Source: Pithys albifrons albifrons
Taxonomy: Eukaryota > Chordata > Aves > Passeriformes > Thamnophilidae
Assembly: GCF_047495875.1 (NCBI RefSeq)
Contig: NC_092497.1
Span: 62,769,977 to 62,833,976, forward strand
Direction of reading: 5' to 3'
Length of the DNA: 64,000 nt
Numbering within the stretch: position 1 is the stretch's first letter; each line of letters starts with the position of its first letter. This document shows positions 1 through 12,594 of the stretch, piece by piece. The notes beneath the pieces were generated by a model that was not told where the DNA came from, ran no database searches, and saw only the letters and a program-made list of their open reading frames with translations. The translations under genes were made by a program, and so were the position numbers.

Positions 1-1218
1 GTCTTGAAACTAATGTGCAGATCTCAAGGTGAGCATGGCGGCAGGCCAGGAGAAAAGAGACAGTCAATAGGCAAGTAAAATAGGAAAAAAAAAAACCTGG
101 AAAATGAGGAATTTGCTCTTATGCCTCTTTGTGTAATTCAAATCTGGGAAAATTTGGTTGTAAAAACAGATTCTTTTTCTGTGTTATTCAGAAACCAGAG
201 TTATTGGATTCCAAAAGTTTATCTAACCACATGGAAGAAAGTTCTCAAAATGCAATCTATTTACTCAGACGTAGGGGAACAGAATTTTATTTTTGAAGTG
301 CTGCAGTGCCCTCAGGGAAGCAAAGACAGATGCTTTCTTACCTTAGTACATTGCTCATAGAAAGTGAATAACTACAATACTATCAAAACATCACCATCTT
401 AAAAACACTTGAAAAGCTGTGGAAGATTTAAGGAATTTTTTCCCTCATCCATCTAAAAACCTCAAGTTCCCAAACCACGAAGTCGTTACCTTGCCTGTCG
501 TTTGAGAAACAACTGATAAAACACATTCTCAGCACTGGCATTTGTAGAGAAGGCCTAATGATCATGATCCATTTAGTTTCCAGAGTCAGAAGGCAAATTA
601 AATTGTTTGACTTTAATATCAGTCTCATTATTTTTTTAAATTTTTTTTAATCAGCCTGAGTTGGCAGAAGTGCTGATGGAAGCCAGAATCTGCAAGTTTC
701 ACCTCTATTAGTAAGAGCTTAGCACACGAGAAAAATGAAGCAAAAACTGGGAAGATGCCCAACATTGTCTTAACTGTGTGTGAGGCATTTTAGTAGGAAC
801 AAAAACACATCCAAACCCCAGGTGCTGAAGAGAAGGATGCTTGTGGTTGAGTATCTGTTGGCTCTCAGCCCTAAGGGTATATTTTCTACTGTAATTGTCA
901 ATTGCCTGGGAAATAGACATGGGCAGCAGGTAAACAGCTGCTGTTTACCAGCTGGTTGCTATGTTGGAGACAAAACCCAAGCACAGCTACATTTGGCAAC
1001 AGAGGAACTGGCTGAATTCAGAGTGGAAGTTTTGATGATGCTCCACAGATCATTGTTCAAAAATTTGGAGAAAAAGATGTTCAGTCTGCAAGAATTTTCT
1101 ACAAACAGTCTGATGAATTAAAGTAATAGGATTCTTTGAAAGTTACTAAAAGAGCAGCAACAACAACAGAGACTGAGCTATTGACCAAATGTTTCTATGT
1201 TGTTATATATAGTCAAAA
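1..1218. other. Intergenic DNA, no gene seen
   Basis: Unique AT-rich sequence. The open frames here (for example 121-360 and 780-1121) have no recognisable domain, no convincing splice context and ordinary intergenic composition, so I treat them as chance. No repeat family is recognised before the CR1 tail that begins near 1219. Confidence 0.6.
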
Positions 1219-1366
1219 TGTGTGGAGCCTTGAGCAACTCCTGTGTGGCACCCCTGCATGTGGCAGGGGAGTTGAAACAAGTTCTTTAAGGTCTCTTCCA
1301 ACCCAAACCATTCTGTGATTCTATGATTTTATGATTTATTCTATGATTGGTTCTATGATTCTATGA
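1219..1366 (+). mobile_element. CR1 LINE 3' tail
   Basis: The last part of a CR1 retrotransposon in sense orientation. It has the typical run 'gagcaactcctgtgtggca', a 'ggtctcttccaacccaaacc' stretch, then several copies of the ATTCTATG terminal repeat (about 1310-1366), which is slightly expanded here. It is truncated at its 5' end like nearly all avian CR1 copies, so no ORF remains. Confidence 0.88.
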
Positions 1367-2811
1367 AATTACACCTTCAGTCGGGTGGACATGTTGTTTG
1401 ACAACATTATACAGAAATCCAGGGATGATATTAGATTGCCTTGTGACTTTTACAACATTCACACTGGGAATCTGAGCTTTTGCAGTTACGCATTCCTGTA
1501 ACTTAGAGCTTATTTGGTATACAAACCTTGGCTAGTTACATCAAGCAATATGAAAGGGAAAGAGCTCTGATAACTGCAAAAAATGTGAAGCATGTCATAA
1601 TATATTAATTTATGATTTGCGGTGTTCTTATTTCCTCTTCTGGAGCTGTTCAGATGTGAATATAGCATTTCTGAATGGATGTAATTTATTCTTACTTCAG
1701 GTTCTGCTGTGGCCTGTGTCTTCTAACCTTACATGGACTTGAATCATACCTGCCCTTGATGCTTGCCTACCATTTCATCTTGACTTTAACTGTCCCAAAA
1801 ATAAACTCAGATCAGACCAAACTGCACCAGGCTGCAAATTTAATTCCCTGCTCATGTAAGCACAGTGCTCTCATGTCATCATAAATCACCTACTGCAATA
1901 TACACATCAATATATTATAAATGCATGTGTCTAAAAGTTGGAAATTCATCTAGCTATGTTGCTGAAGTCTAGGCCCACAATATGAAAGAATCAGACCCCA
2001 GACATCTGCAAACTGGACAATAATCCTTGTTTTTTCCCAAAAATGATTATAGGTTCTCTCTCTCCCCTTCACTGTCTTGAGTTAAAAAAAAAAAAAAAAA
2101 AAGAAAATAAAAAAGGTAAAAATCAAAACAACACAACCAACCTGATATTAGTTTGTGGGTGTTTTTAAAGAATTCTCTCCATATCTAATAACCACAACAT
2201 TATTTTTAAAATCCAGTGTAATAATGATTAAAAAGTATGCAGTGGAAAAACTGGAATTTTTTCATAAACAGGAAAAGAAAAAAAAAAAACAGTTGAGGTC
2301 ATTAATAAGAATACCAGCTCTGGGACCACGATACTATCATTCAAGGAAAATTGCAGCAATTAGCTGAGTCCAGAGGGTTTCTGCACGGTACCTTATTTAC
2401 CCAGGTCAATGGTGCTTGTCCGACCTCCACATTTGTGAGCCATTTGCTGCTACATTCATTAGGGCATATGACCCAGCTGAGGATGGTTAATGATTTGTTA
2501 TTCAGGAAGATGACACCATTGAATCTGCTGGTTATGACAAAATAGCCTTTCCATCAGTGCTTCGGTTCTAGCATGCCTGAGTTGAAAATGTGTTTTAGAG
2601 CCACAAAGATGATGGAGAGATGAGGGAACTTATCCAAGTGTGCAGGTATCTGATTGAGGATATTAAGGAAGATGGAGTGAGATGTTTCTCAGTGTTACTC
2701 AAGGACAGAATCAGGGCCAATGGGCACTAATTAAACTACGAGAAATTCCATTTAAATATCAGAAAACTTACTTTTTTTCACTAAGAGCATATTTGAGTAT
2801 TGAAATAGGAT
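1367..2811. other. Intergenic DNA, no gene seen
   Basis: Unique sequence with a poly(A) run near 2082-2102 and a smaller one near 2277-2290. Short open frames at 1675-1884, 2155-2367 and 2351-2545 show no domain. Nothing else is recognised. Confidence 0.6.
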
Positions 2812-2935
2812 GTCCAGAGAAGCTGAGAAGTCTTTTTCACTGAAGACATTAAAAACTTGACTGGTCGTGGTTCTGAGCAGCCTGCTCTAACAGGCGAGTC
2901 AGTACCTGCCAGCTTCAACCATGCTATGACTGTGA
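2812..2935 (+). mobile_element. CR1 LINE fragment, decayed
   Basis: A sense-strand CR1 segment recognised by the order 'ccagagaagctgagaag', a degenerate 'ttaaaaacttgactgg', then 'gagcagcctgctctaac' and a weak 'cagcttcaaccatgctatga' end. The terminal octamer repeat is almost gone. It appears older than the copy near 1.3 kb. Confidence 0.7.
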
Positions 2936-5900
2936 AATTTACTTAATTTAGAGGTATTGTAAAGGAGACAGAAGGAGGGGGAAAAAATGAAGAAAAAGAG
3001 AAAAGAAGAAAGGAATGAAAAATTTAAATAGAACACAGCAGCCACTCAAATTGCAAAACATGTGTATGACCATCAGATAAGGATGGGCTGGTTTTTTGTC
3101 TTGTGTACTTTTTCAGCAGCTCTTCATTGAATACTACAGTGTTGTAGCCAAAAACTGAAAATTGTGAGAGGGACCAACAATGTGACTATTGTCCTTTAAC
3201 CTTTCCCATAGATTCATGTGTGATCCATAAGAGGATTAGGACCAGAGACCTTGTCTCCACTGGGGTGTTTGAATGTTTGTATTTCTAGCTCTGACAAGAG
3301 GTGAGCAGTTTTAGTTAGAAGCTTGTGGCTATGCTTGTTCTCTACAAATGGGATTGCTAAGTGCATGAGAAGGCATTGTGGGATCTGAAGCATTTTTCCA
3401 GGCTTATTCCCAGGTTGTGGCAAGGTCTGATCCAGAGCTGGCACCCTCAGGTGTTGTCTGTGATATTGCATAATTTTCTCAGGAGGCAAAGCAAAAATTG
3501 TTCCCTCTGGAATACTTGGTCAGAAAAGTCTGCAGCAAAAGCAACACTGGTGAAAATTAATTGGTCTTGCAGAACTGTGCATTTCATCTCTTGGCATCTT
3601 ATAAATGTCACCCTTATGATTAGAACAGAGGAATTCATAATGCTAACTTAATATGTTCTTATGAGAGCTGAACAGGGAATTCAGTACATCTGGTCTTATT
3701 CTGAGCTCATAGTTATTGAACAGAACAAACAGTTTTCAGTTCTCTGAAGGCTTTCTATCTGCCTAATTACTAAAGCAATCTGTTTAGTTTTCCCAGCTGC
3801 AGTATAAACAGAGCTCTCAGATAGCTTGGGGCTGGTGTTCTCCAGTTCCTTTCAAAGCACAGTAAGCCCTAGTTACTCTCTTAGGAAGTGCCAACACTGG
3901 TTTGAAGACACCATTTCAGTTGGTGCAGCTGGATAGAAAAATGGGCCTGATTTAGTGTGTGGGATTATGTACAGTCCAGGCACATGATTTTCCTCCAGTC
4001 ATCAGTAAATAGTTGAGCCAGTCAGGGTGGCAGGCCAGCACTACAAACTGGCATCAATAGCCAAGCTAAAAAGTTAATTAGGAAAAGCCTAATTTAAATT
4101 TATGTTTAATTAGAATATAATCTCAAATTATTAGTCTGATGTGCAGTGATATTTACATTGAGACTATAGATATCAGGGCTTAAATCTATAGAGGTACCTT
4201 GTTCTATCTACTGGCAGATTAATAAATTTTTAACAAGCATTTCCAGTTTTCTGTCTTCCTTGAAGTTCCTGGTCCCAGAGATCTTGTGTAAATTTGTAAT
4301 CTGCTCTGATTTACTCCCATAATGACACTGCTGACCATGAAAGCCAAAAAATCCCTGTTCTTCGCATATAAGTGTATATTTTTACAACACTGCACTATTG
4401 CTGTCTGGAAATGCTATGTCTTTAATGTCAGTATAGATGAGGACTTAGACAGGACCATTGTCATATCAGGACAGATCCCTAGCACAGAGTAGTCCAATTC
4501 CCCTGCACACACCAAGACAAAGACCTGATCTCCTCACAGCTTTCTAGAAAAATTGCTGAAGGCCTCAGGTGAATCTCTGAGAAAATATCCTAAGGGTCTA
4601 ACAGCTATGTTTGAATTGTCATGGAATTCCAGCATTCCTGCACACAAATCCCTCCCTTCCTTCTTCCTTCTTTCTACAAAGACTCAGCAAAGCCCTGTTT
4701 TCTTCCTACATTTCTTACTGTTTTTCTTAAAAAGAGGAATCCAGATTTTGATCATTTCTGTGGGGATAGATAACACAGATTCTTGTGCTCAGAATCCAGT
4801 ATCTTCACTGGTATTGGGAAATTTTTTTTGTTGCAGAAGTATAAAATTGAGAAACCAAATAAACCAATTAAAGCTCCATCAACTCTTGAACATAAATTTG
4901 TGATGTCACATGGAATTGGCGCCACATGACTGATTAAGAGTTCTTAGGGTTTTGGAAGGATAACCTAGAATGCACAACCCTTCAACCACTAAAGAAGGGG
5001 ATCCCAACCTTGAGGAGTCACCTTAGGTGATGTCCTGACCTACAGTTTAACTCTAATGGTTTAATTCCTTTTGAGACCTAAAAGGCAAGAATAAGTTTTA
5101 TTTCCTGCCTGAGGTTTTGCTAAGTTCCAACTTCTGCCAATGAATCTTACTCTAACATTTTATTACTGCAGCAGACCTCTAGGCATACTGAAGCCCATTA
5201 AGGATTTTGAGATTTTTTAAAAACTCACAGATAATTAACATGTGTCCAGCTGCCAATGTAGTCAAAAGGACACCTCCAAGAGTCTCAAGGTCAAGTATAT
5301 CCACAGAATGCTTTTATAAATTCGCCATGCTGCACATTTAGGATGTCATAGGCAAGATATATCATTGGCAATCCACCAAAGGCCTTTACATGGCAGATCT
5401 GACTCTAGACCCTAGGGATTTTTTCAGTTCTTCCCATACACTTTTCATTGTCATGTATGCTGCTTTATAAAATCAAAGGACAACCTCATCCAAATTTTAC
5501 TTAATCTTTGTAAATGAAAATATAATAATTGGATTATTACAAAAGAGTGTCAATTTGCTGATCACAGAGGTTCTTCAGCCCAATGCAAAATTGTGAGAGG
5601 AGCAAGGAGCCGGACTCCTGCAAGCCTTTAAAGTCTTTCTGAGCATATTCAAGTTAAACACATTAGATGATGAGCATACTAATATTAGCACTATTTAGAT
5701 TGAAAGTCAATCAAAGGGAAACCAGATGGATTTTTCTTTAGGTTTAAAATATGAATCACTTCTACATTCATATGTCCTCTCAGAATTATCCTGTGGACAG
5801 GTGAAATAATAAAACTGATAGGCATTCTTAAGTTGTGTTTTTCCAATAAACCAGCTTACCATCAGTTTCCAGAGGTTTCATTCTACTTTCTATGTGCAAT

Positions 5901-6125
5901 ATACAACTTTATTAAACTTCTCAGATGTAGCTTTTATCTTCAATGTAAACTTTGCAGACCAGTGTCAGGCAGGTTTTAAAGTTGTCCTGTGCTGTGCAGA
6001 CTGATCCTGACTCCATATTGAACAACTCAATGGAGAGCGAAAGGCTTTGACTTCCATTTGTTTCTTCCTTATTCACTGGGACTGTAGATACTGTTGGAAA
6101 CACAGTGATAATCTCAGTCCCAAAT
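2936..6125. other. Intergenic DNA, no gene seen
   Basis: Unique sequence. Open frames at 3214-3489, 3361-3651, 3447-3638 and 4553-4903 overlap on both strands without domains and are judged to be chance. An AT-rich stretch with several TAATTA/TTAATTA motifs lies at about 4070-4150; see the findings. No repeat family is recognised. Confidence 0.55.
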
Positions 6126-6189
6126 GGCAGGTTGTTGGGGAAAAGGTGCGTTGCGATAGGGTTCTTCGTGCCTCCGCTGCCACCCCACA

Positions 6190-6573
6190 TGTTACCCCGG
6201 GTTCAGCGACAGATATCAAGGTGTATTCTCATAGAGATAGAGTCTTGACTCCAATGGTTAAAATCAGGAACGTTCAAACCTTATTAGGGGGTAAACAGGT
6301 TACATAGGTTTTTGGGCAGAACACAAGGACAACAACAATTTTGATAGGCTGGAAAGCTTTGTTCATGAGGCAGCAGTGTGCTCTCATTGGTGGGAGACTG
6401 GTGTTCACGAGGCAGTCAGGACCCCCCTGGCGCCACGAGGTTGGTGTTTGTCTCCAAGTCTGAGGTTGTTTACCTGCCTTTCGGCTGCCTCAAGGTTACA
6501 CTGACCCTGGCTAGCCTGTTAGCTCCTGAACCGTGGGTTGTGCATACAGGGCTGAGGCCAAACCTCCCCCACA
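6190..6573 (-). mobile_element. Possible solo or partial LTR
   Basis: A stretch richer in CpG and GC than its surroundings, bounded by TGTTACCCC on the left and CTCCCCCACA on the right, so it has TGT...ACA ends. On the minus strand it reads like an LTR: a GC-rich first part, then a 'cctaataaggtttgaacg' stretch that could be a variant polyadenylation region. CpG-rich sequence continues leftward to about 6126, which could be adjoining internal retroviral leader. No convincing target-site duplication is seen, so boundaries, strand and identity are uncertain. It could instead be an unrelated CpG-rich regulatory patch. Confidence 0.35.
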
Positions 6574-9500
6574 GCAGGTACAGTGGTAGAAAATTAAATC
6601 AAAGCTCAAGCACTTTAACTCACAAGGGAAGAAACAATTGCATGGCAATGTGTTGTAGCAATTACTTCTATAAAATGGGACAGAGTTGTGACAGAAAGGT
6701 CCAGGGGAAGTTGTCAAGTTTGAGCTATATGTCCATAAAAAGAACAATCTTCTGAAAGAAACTGAAAAATCTGATTTCACCTAAAAGTGATTTCTCTTCT
6801 GATTCCAGAGGAAAGCACAAGCTCAGAGAGAGAGAGATGTAATTTATATAGGCAAATTCTCATGAAATAGGGATTTCCCTCTGGTGTGGCTTTCAACGCC
6901 AGAATAACTCCATTCATTTTACAGCTGTGGATGTGGGAAAGCAGCCAGCCCTCACAATATATTTACTGACTAATAATGTTGAAGCAGCTGAAAGCTGAAG
7001 CCATTTCTGACATAAATATGCTCAGAAGCAATTCTCCCTTAGATGGGTAAAATTGTGACCTTGCATAGTATTGGTCCAGCGATCATTACACAGCAACCTT
7101 AAAGCAAAAAAAACCCAATATATATCTCCAAAATATGTGAATAGTACAGATAACTATGGAGAATGAGTGTTCTTGAATAGGTTTTGTCTCACCTATGACA
7201 ACAGGATTGCAAAAAGGAATGTGGAAGATAGCACTGCCATACAACCACATCTCAGAGAAAGAATAATCAGCTTCCTAAGTAGACAACTAACATCACTAAG
7301 CAGGAAGGACTGCAGTTAAGTATCTTATTCAAGTAATAAAGCTAGAAATTCATACTGGTTCTTCCTAGCTTTCTGCTGTACTGTTTTGTGACCCCACAAG
7401 CTGTGTTTTCCCTGTGACAGCTCTTAGAGCATTACAGCCCCCATGGCACCTTATTTCCTCAGTTGAGCTTTCTCAGAACTGATTCATGCTGAAAACTGTA
7501 CTTTATACAGTTTCCTATACTGCTTGGGAAGCTAAAACTATAATTAACTTTGGTAATTAGAGTTAGAATATTGCAATAACTCTTCCCCCGGAACTACATT
7601 TACCATGAAGTTATTAATCTTTTGAGCCTATTCTTGCATGAGAGAATTAATACATTGACAACATTGAGATGCTCCATAAATAGTCTTAAAAAATGAAGCC
7701 CCAGAACCCTGCAGTCTCAAGGATTAATGAACAACAACCTGGGCATCAGGTTTTAATAATGGCAGACACTGCATTTGAAATTTTTATATGAATACTAATG
7801 AGTTAAGGACCCACTTCAGTCCTCAATGGTAATGAGGGAAAGAACCTGGCAGTAAAGCTTTTAACTTTATTACTTGCAGTCATATACTACTGAGAGTCTG
7901 CAGATTCACAAGAAAGGAGATCTTGAAATGTTTTCATAGCATCATTCCACCACCTCATGGCTTTCCATATGAACAGCAGAGCCCTGACTTGCATTTATTC
8001 CCAAAATAATCCTACGCTGCATGGCAAAGAATGGTTGTTCAGAAAGTCCTGGGAATAAGCCAAACTCCACTGACCCTGGTGCCACCTTGGCTGTCATACT
8101 GGACTGCAGGAGAAGTAAAGGAAATGATGCTGAGGGGTTTCAGAAGTTTCTATGAGGATCACAGAGATATGTTTGGCTTAGTTTTTTTCCAAATCGAAAC
8201 TGAGATGGAATTTTGAGTTGAAGTCCATGTTTTAATAAAAATTCTAGGTTTTACCAGGGCTCCTAAGTCTCAAAACAGACAGTCCATACAGGGTAGTATG
8301 GAGTCATCATAATCCAGACTACTGCCACACTTCTAATTTATGGCACTTCTTTTTTGTGTTTGATCTTTCTTTTTTCTGTCTTTTCCAGAAATGTACTTTT
8401 CCTCTAGAGTTAAGTGATCTCTGTCAAATAAAATAAAAAATAAAAATTAATAAAGGTAAAAAGAAACAAGGATGATGAAAATACCAAGCAGTTAGTCATT
8501 GCAAGAAGTGGTCTGGGTAACACAGTTCACACATTGTCATACTATGCATCAGGAATCCTCTGTCTCTTTCCCTTTTTACCAAAACTCTGTATAAATTAGA
8601 GTTGTGAGAAACTCCAACTGATCCCCTCCAAGTGATTCTCTCAAGCAACCTACAAACTTCTGTCTGGGTTTCAAGGTGGAAATGATATTCAGATTTTGAG
8701 TGGGAAGTTTGAGAAACAGGAAAATAAAACCAATTTAAAGGCACCATTAGCAGAACCATTACAGATTTTATCTGCATAATTAGATCAGTTGTAATTCTTC
8801 AGCACAGTCTCAGAAAATAGTTTGCATTGATTTAATAAAGTCAGTTTAAATTAAAGGAGTTGCTAAAATTACTGGACCACCTTATAGAGACGGCCTGATC
8901 TTCATACTAAACCCACTCTTTCAAGAGAAAAGTATGACATTAGAGGTCAAGACTTCCTATAGGGTTAGGAAAAATTATAACATGAGACAGCTTTTGAAAG
9001 GAATAAATGTCTTCACAGGACAAAGATCCAATCTCTAAGTCCTGACAGTACTTTTCTTGAAAATATATATATTAGGACTTTCAAAAACTTACAGGTTCTG
9101 TATTTCTTTTCTAATTTTAAAAAAGGAAGCAGCATTGTTTTCAAGTTGATATGGATTTTTCTGAGCTACCTTTAATACTAAAAAAAGAAAAATGCACTAG
9201 GTAGTCAAAAGAGAACTCGAATTTTTCAATACATTGATTTTCTTTCCATAAGTGTTCATTTTCTTAACTGAATACCCACACATAGATAGAAACACACATA
9301 TATATGTCTGTATAGAATCTCTTTTAAGAAATGTTCTGATATTTTGATTTTTTGGGGCTGGAAAACCTGGGGACATCCATATGCATATATGGATAAGTCT
9401 TTGTTTTTGTTTTGTTTTGTTTTTCTTAAAACCTGGATTAACACGACATTTATGGGTTTTCTTGCTAGATGTTTAGCTATTCACTTGATCTTTCAAAATC

Positions 9501-9699
9501 CAAAAAGTGCTTTCCAGTAAGTGAGCCCTGCCAGTGAAGGTTACACATCCCTAATTTCTATTGTCCCCGAGTTCCCATCTACCCGATTATTTATTATATC
9601 TGGGTAGGGAGGGTGGATGGTATTTTCCCTACAACAATATATCTTCTAGACTTCATTCAGAATTCTATCTATCAAGGAATCTATTCCCGTTTAGTGACA
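6574..9699. other. Intergenic DNA, no gene seen
   Basis: Unique AT-rich sequence. Open frames at 8031-8216, 8496-8777, 9256-9444 and 9561-9770 have no domains. There is an A-rich stretch at about 8428-8465 and a short T-rich stretch at 9400-9425. Nothing gene-like is recognised. Confidence 0.6.
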
Positions 9700-10330
9700 T
9701 GTGCTGGTTTGAAGGTGAACCAGCAAGGGAAAATGAACTCACCACGAGAGAGATTATAAGTCAGAGCTAAAATTTAATAATAATATTACAATAACAACAC
9801 TGATACACAAGGGAAATTGCTTTCAACTCACAATACCCCAGCAGTATAACCCAGTGTCCTGGGGCACAAACCCAAGGGGGGTTTGTTTGCCCTTGTGCTG
9901 AGACCCCTGTGGCTCCCCCAAGTCCAGAGCAAAAGGAAAAGAAAAACCTGTTGGTGCAGGCGAGGGCTGTGGTCTGGGCGAGAGTGGTGATCTCCTGCTG
10001 TCGAGGTCCTGCTGCTGCTCTGGATCCGACGAGAAGGTTCCCCAGGTCTTCTTACCCACCACTCATGTACCCTCAGGGAGCACTCAGTCCCTCCCCCTGG
10101 GCGGGGACTCACACAATGGGTGATTAACTCTGGGAGCCAGGGGTTGTTGAGCTGTTGATGGCCCATTAGCAGCTCCGCCCCCCTCAGGCTGGGTGTGAAA
10201 GTGATAATGGCTCCCTGGGCAGCTGCTGCTAATGGCCCATTGTCCTTGGGGAATGAATAGAGGGGGTGGAATACACAGGTTTGATCACCACCACACAGGG
10301 TTAGCTGGTCCCTCCAGCTGAACTAGGACA
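9700..10330 (-). mobile_element. Solo LTR, family A copy 1
   Basis: A 631-bp element beginning TGTGCTGGTTT and ending AACTAGGACA. It is the reverse complement of the element at 14476-15102 along its whole length, at about 90% identity by eye over the stretch compared. A GC-rich promoter-like part and a TATA-like region read on the minus strand, so I place the LTR on minus. No clear target-site duplication is seen (TGACA on the left, GCTGA on the right). Open frames at 9823-10166 on both strands are the GC-rich LTR and are not genes. Confidence 0.8.
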
Positions 10331-11717
10331 GCTGAAATCACCATTCAGGTAGTGTATAATGTTGGTATTTTATTAATTTTAGGCTTTTTCTGTCATCTCC
10401 TTCCTTAGATGTATGTCATAAATCATTGTCTATTTTAATAAAGCCCCTTCAATAAACAGATATATGGGAGTTTTGTTACTATATTTTTTGCCTTTTTAAT
10501 ATGAGGGAACAGACATCACAGAAAAAAAAACAAAAATCAGACATTTAATTATAAACTTCTGGAAAACAAAACTTACAGGTTATTTTGAAAGTGAAAATAC
10601 TCTTAAAAATATTTCCATCAAACAAACCATTTCATATTACCTCTTTAAAAATTAGTTGTCTCAAAACAGTATAAAACCCATGCAAACAAGAAAGCACTCA
10701 GAAATTTACTAAAATAGCCACAAATATATATGTTTTTGCACATGGAAGTTTGTCCTTGAAACTCCTCCCAGTCTCAAGAAATGCCATTGTACAGATCCTG
10801 TTTCCGAAATCACTATTGCAATGCCTTATTCACCTATATCAGGAAATTGTCCAGCAAGTACAAGAAAACAAAAAATCTGGAGTGGAAGGGGCAGTGCCCT
10901 AAATGGTTCAAATGATATTTTATCTGTTTGTAGGAGAGTGATATGGAATCAGACATCCTTTCATTGCCAGCAAAGGTTTTCAAGTGATAAGCCTTAAAGG
11001 TTAGCCAGAAACAAAATGACTGTAGCAGCTCCATGACTGCACAGTCCAGTCTGCACTTTTTTTGGTCAGATTTCTGCTGACAGTTGAGGTTGATTTGAAC
11101 TGAGTCTGAAAACTGCAATTTTCCACCCAAGTGACATGACATTCTTGTAGCACAGAACCAACAACAATTCCACATATGCTGACCCTCTTTAGAAACTACT
11201 AATTAGGTGTCACATTAGTAACAGAATTGCCCAAAAATTAACACAATACAGGTTTCTTTGGCTTTATTTAATTATTTTTCTCATTTCTGTCAAATTTGCT
11301 TAAAGCAGACATGTTCAGGGAAAATGATACCCTTTTCTTCACATTTACTACTAGCAGTTGCTGTCAAAAAAAAAGTAATCAGTTTCACCAAGCACCTATA
11401 GAGAACTTCCCTAATGCAAATTGTTGGGACTAGATAAGTTGCAAATCATTCTCTTTTTACTTTTTTTTTTTTAAACTAAATTTAGTTTCACTACAAAGTT
11501 CCTGTTATTGGCTGATAACAAGAAATATAGTTTTAGTCAGATGAAGAGATTAGTGTTACCAGCACAGCACAGCAATAGTCAGCCTCATCATACCATAAGA
11601 GAAAAATCTTCATTTCCAGTCCACGTAGTTGGGTAGCTTTAGGAAATAATATGCACATTTGGAGAATTCTGTTTTCAGAACATATAACACTAAAAACAAA
11701 CAAATAGCACAAAAAAT
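10331..11717. other. Intergenic DNA, no gene seen
   Basis: Unique AT-rich sequence between two LTR insertions. The 113-codon minus-strand frame at 10834-11175 has no domain and no exon context that I can defend. Nothing else is recognised. Confidence 0.6.
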
Positions 11718-12368
11718 TGTTGTAGTTTGGGATTATTATGTAAATTCTCTCCCCTGCCACTAACTGCCCATGCCAACAGTTAACAAAAGAAGCAGTTAAC
11801 TGCTGATCACTTGGATGGGGGCAGATTTGTCTCTTTTGTTTTGGGGGACATCTTTCCCTTCCTAGCTCGGAGGAACTGAGGAGTGGTGGCTGCCGAGGAG
11901 GGAAGCTGCTCTGCTGGCACTGCTGGGGCTTCTGGCTGAGATGCTGTATTTTCTCCTCGCCGCGGCTGTTTCTCCTGGTTCCTGCATCTGGGATCCTGGC
12001 CTCTGTTCCAGCCTCACCATCGCCTGCACCGTCACGGCCTGCCCGCCCCGGCTGGGGCAGTGACCTGGGAGAGAGAGGTGTGCAGCTGCTTTTGCAGGAC
12101 ACGTGGTGGTTCCCCACTTTCAGCTTTCTTTTTCCTTCATCTGGGACAAGAGAACAGAGCTCATCTGAGAGCTAACCACTCGTCTGTCTCGCTGGAGAGG
12201 GACTGGGAACTACTGGGAACTCACTCCGCAGCCAGCCGGACTGTGACATTTGGCACTGCTTAACTTTCCTCCTGGAGGAAAAACCTGCTGGGTTTTGTTG
12301 TTGTTTGGTTTTGGTTTTTTTCTCTCTCTTGTGGTGTTGGGGAAGCGGTTTGCACTAGTCTGTTTACA

Positions 12369-12416
<48 letters not shown>

Positions 12417-12594
12417 CAATCAATCTATCTATCTATCTACCTATCTTTCTATCTCAGTTAAGAACAGTTATCCTTCTTCTATTAAAATTCCTTTTTTTCT
12501 TAAATTTGATAAAGAGTGGTGTGATTATTGTGGAGGAGGCCCCCTCCCCCACATGTGGGTAAACATTTTGGTTTTTTCCCCTCAAACCAAAACA
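11718..12594 (+). mobile_element. Solo LTR, ERV-L-like family, diverged subfamily
   Basis: An 877-bp solo LTR related to the LTRs of the provirus at 34510-41135. It shares the start TGTTGTAGTTTGGG, the 'cagttaacaaaagaag' block, the 'gtctgtctcgctggaga' block, the 'cctgctgggttttgttg' block and the end CCCCTCAAACCAAAACA. It is flanked by a perfect 5-bp target-site duplication AAAAT (11713-11717 and 12595-12599). The middle part (about 11840-12130) does not match the provirus LTRs, so it is a different subfamily. A TATC/ATCT microsatellite replaces the short TATATA run of the provirus LTR. The 194-codon minus-strand frame at 11533-12117 crosses its edge and is a chance opening. Confidence 0.9.
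12368..12454. repeat. (ATCT)n microsatellite
   Basis: A tetranucleotide array of TATC/ATCT units with a few interruptions in its right half, lying inside the solo LTR where related LTRs carry only a short TATATATA stretch. It probably expanded after insertion. It creates a repeated Ile-Tyr-Leu-Ser reading frame that is not a gene. Confidence 0.95.

Noticed and set aside
11533..12117. 194-codon minus-strand open frame
   Set aside because: Most of it lies in the GC-rich solo LTR and it runs over the LTR edge into unique DNA. No domain is recognised.
12368..12454. Regular short repeats as a possible CRISPR array
   Set aside because: It is a 4-bp tandem microsatellite with no spacers, in vertebrate DNA.
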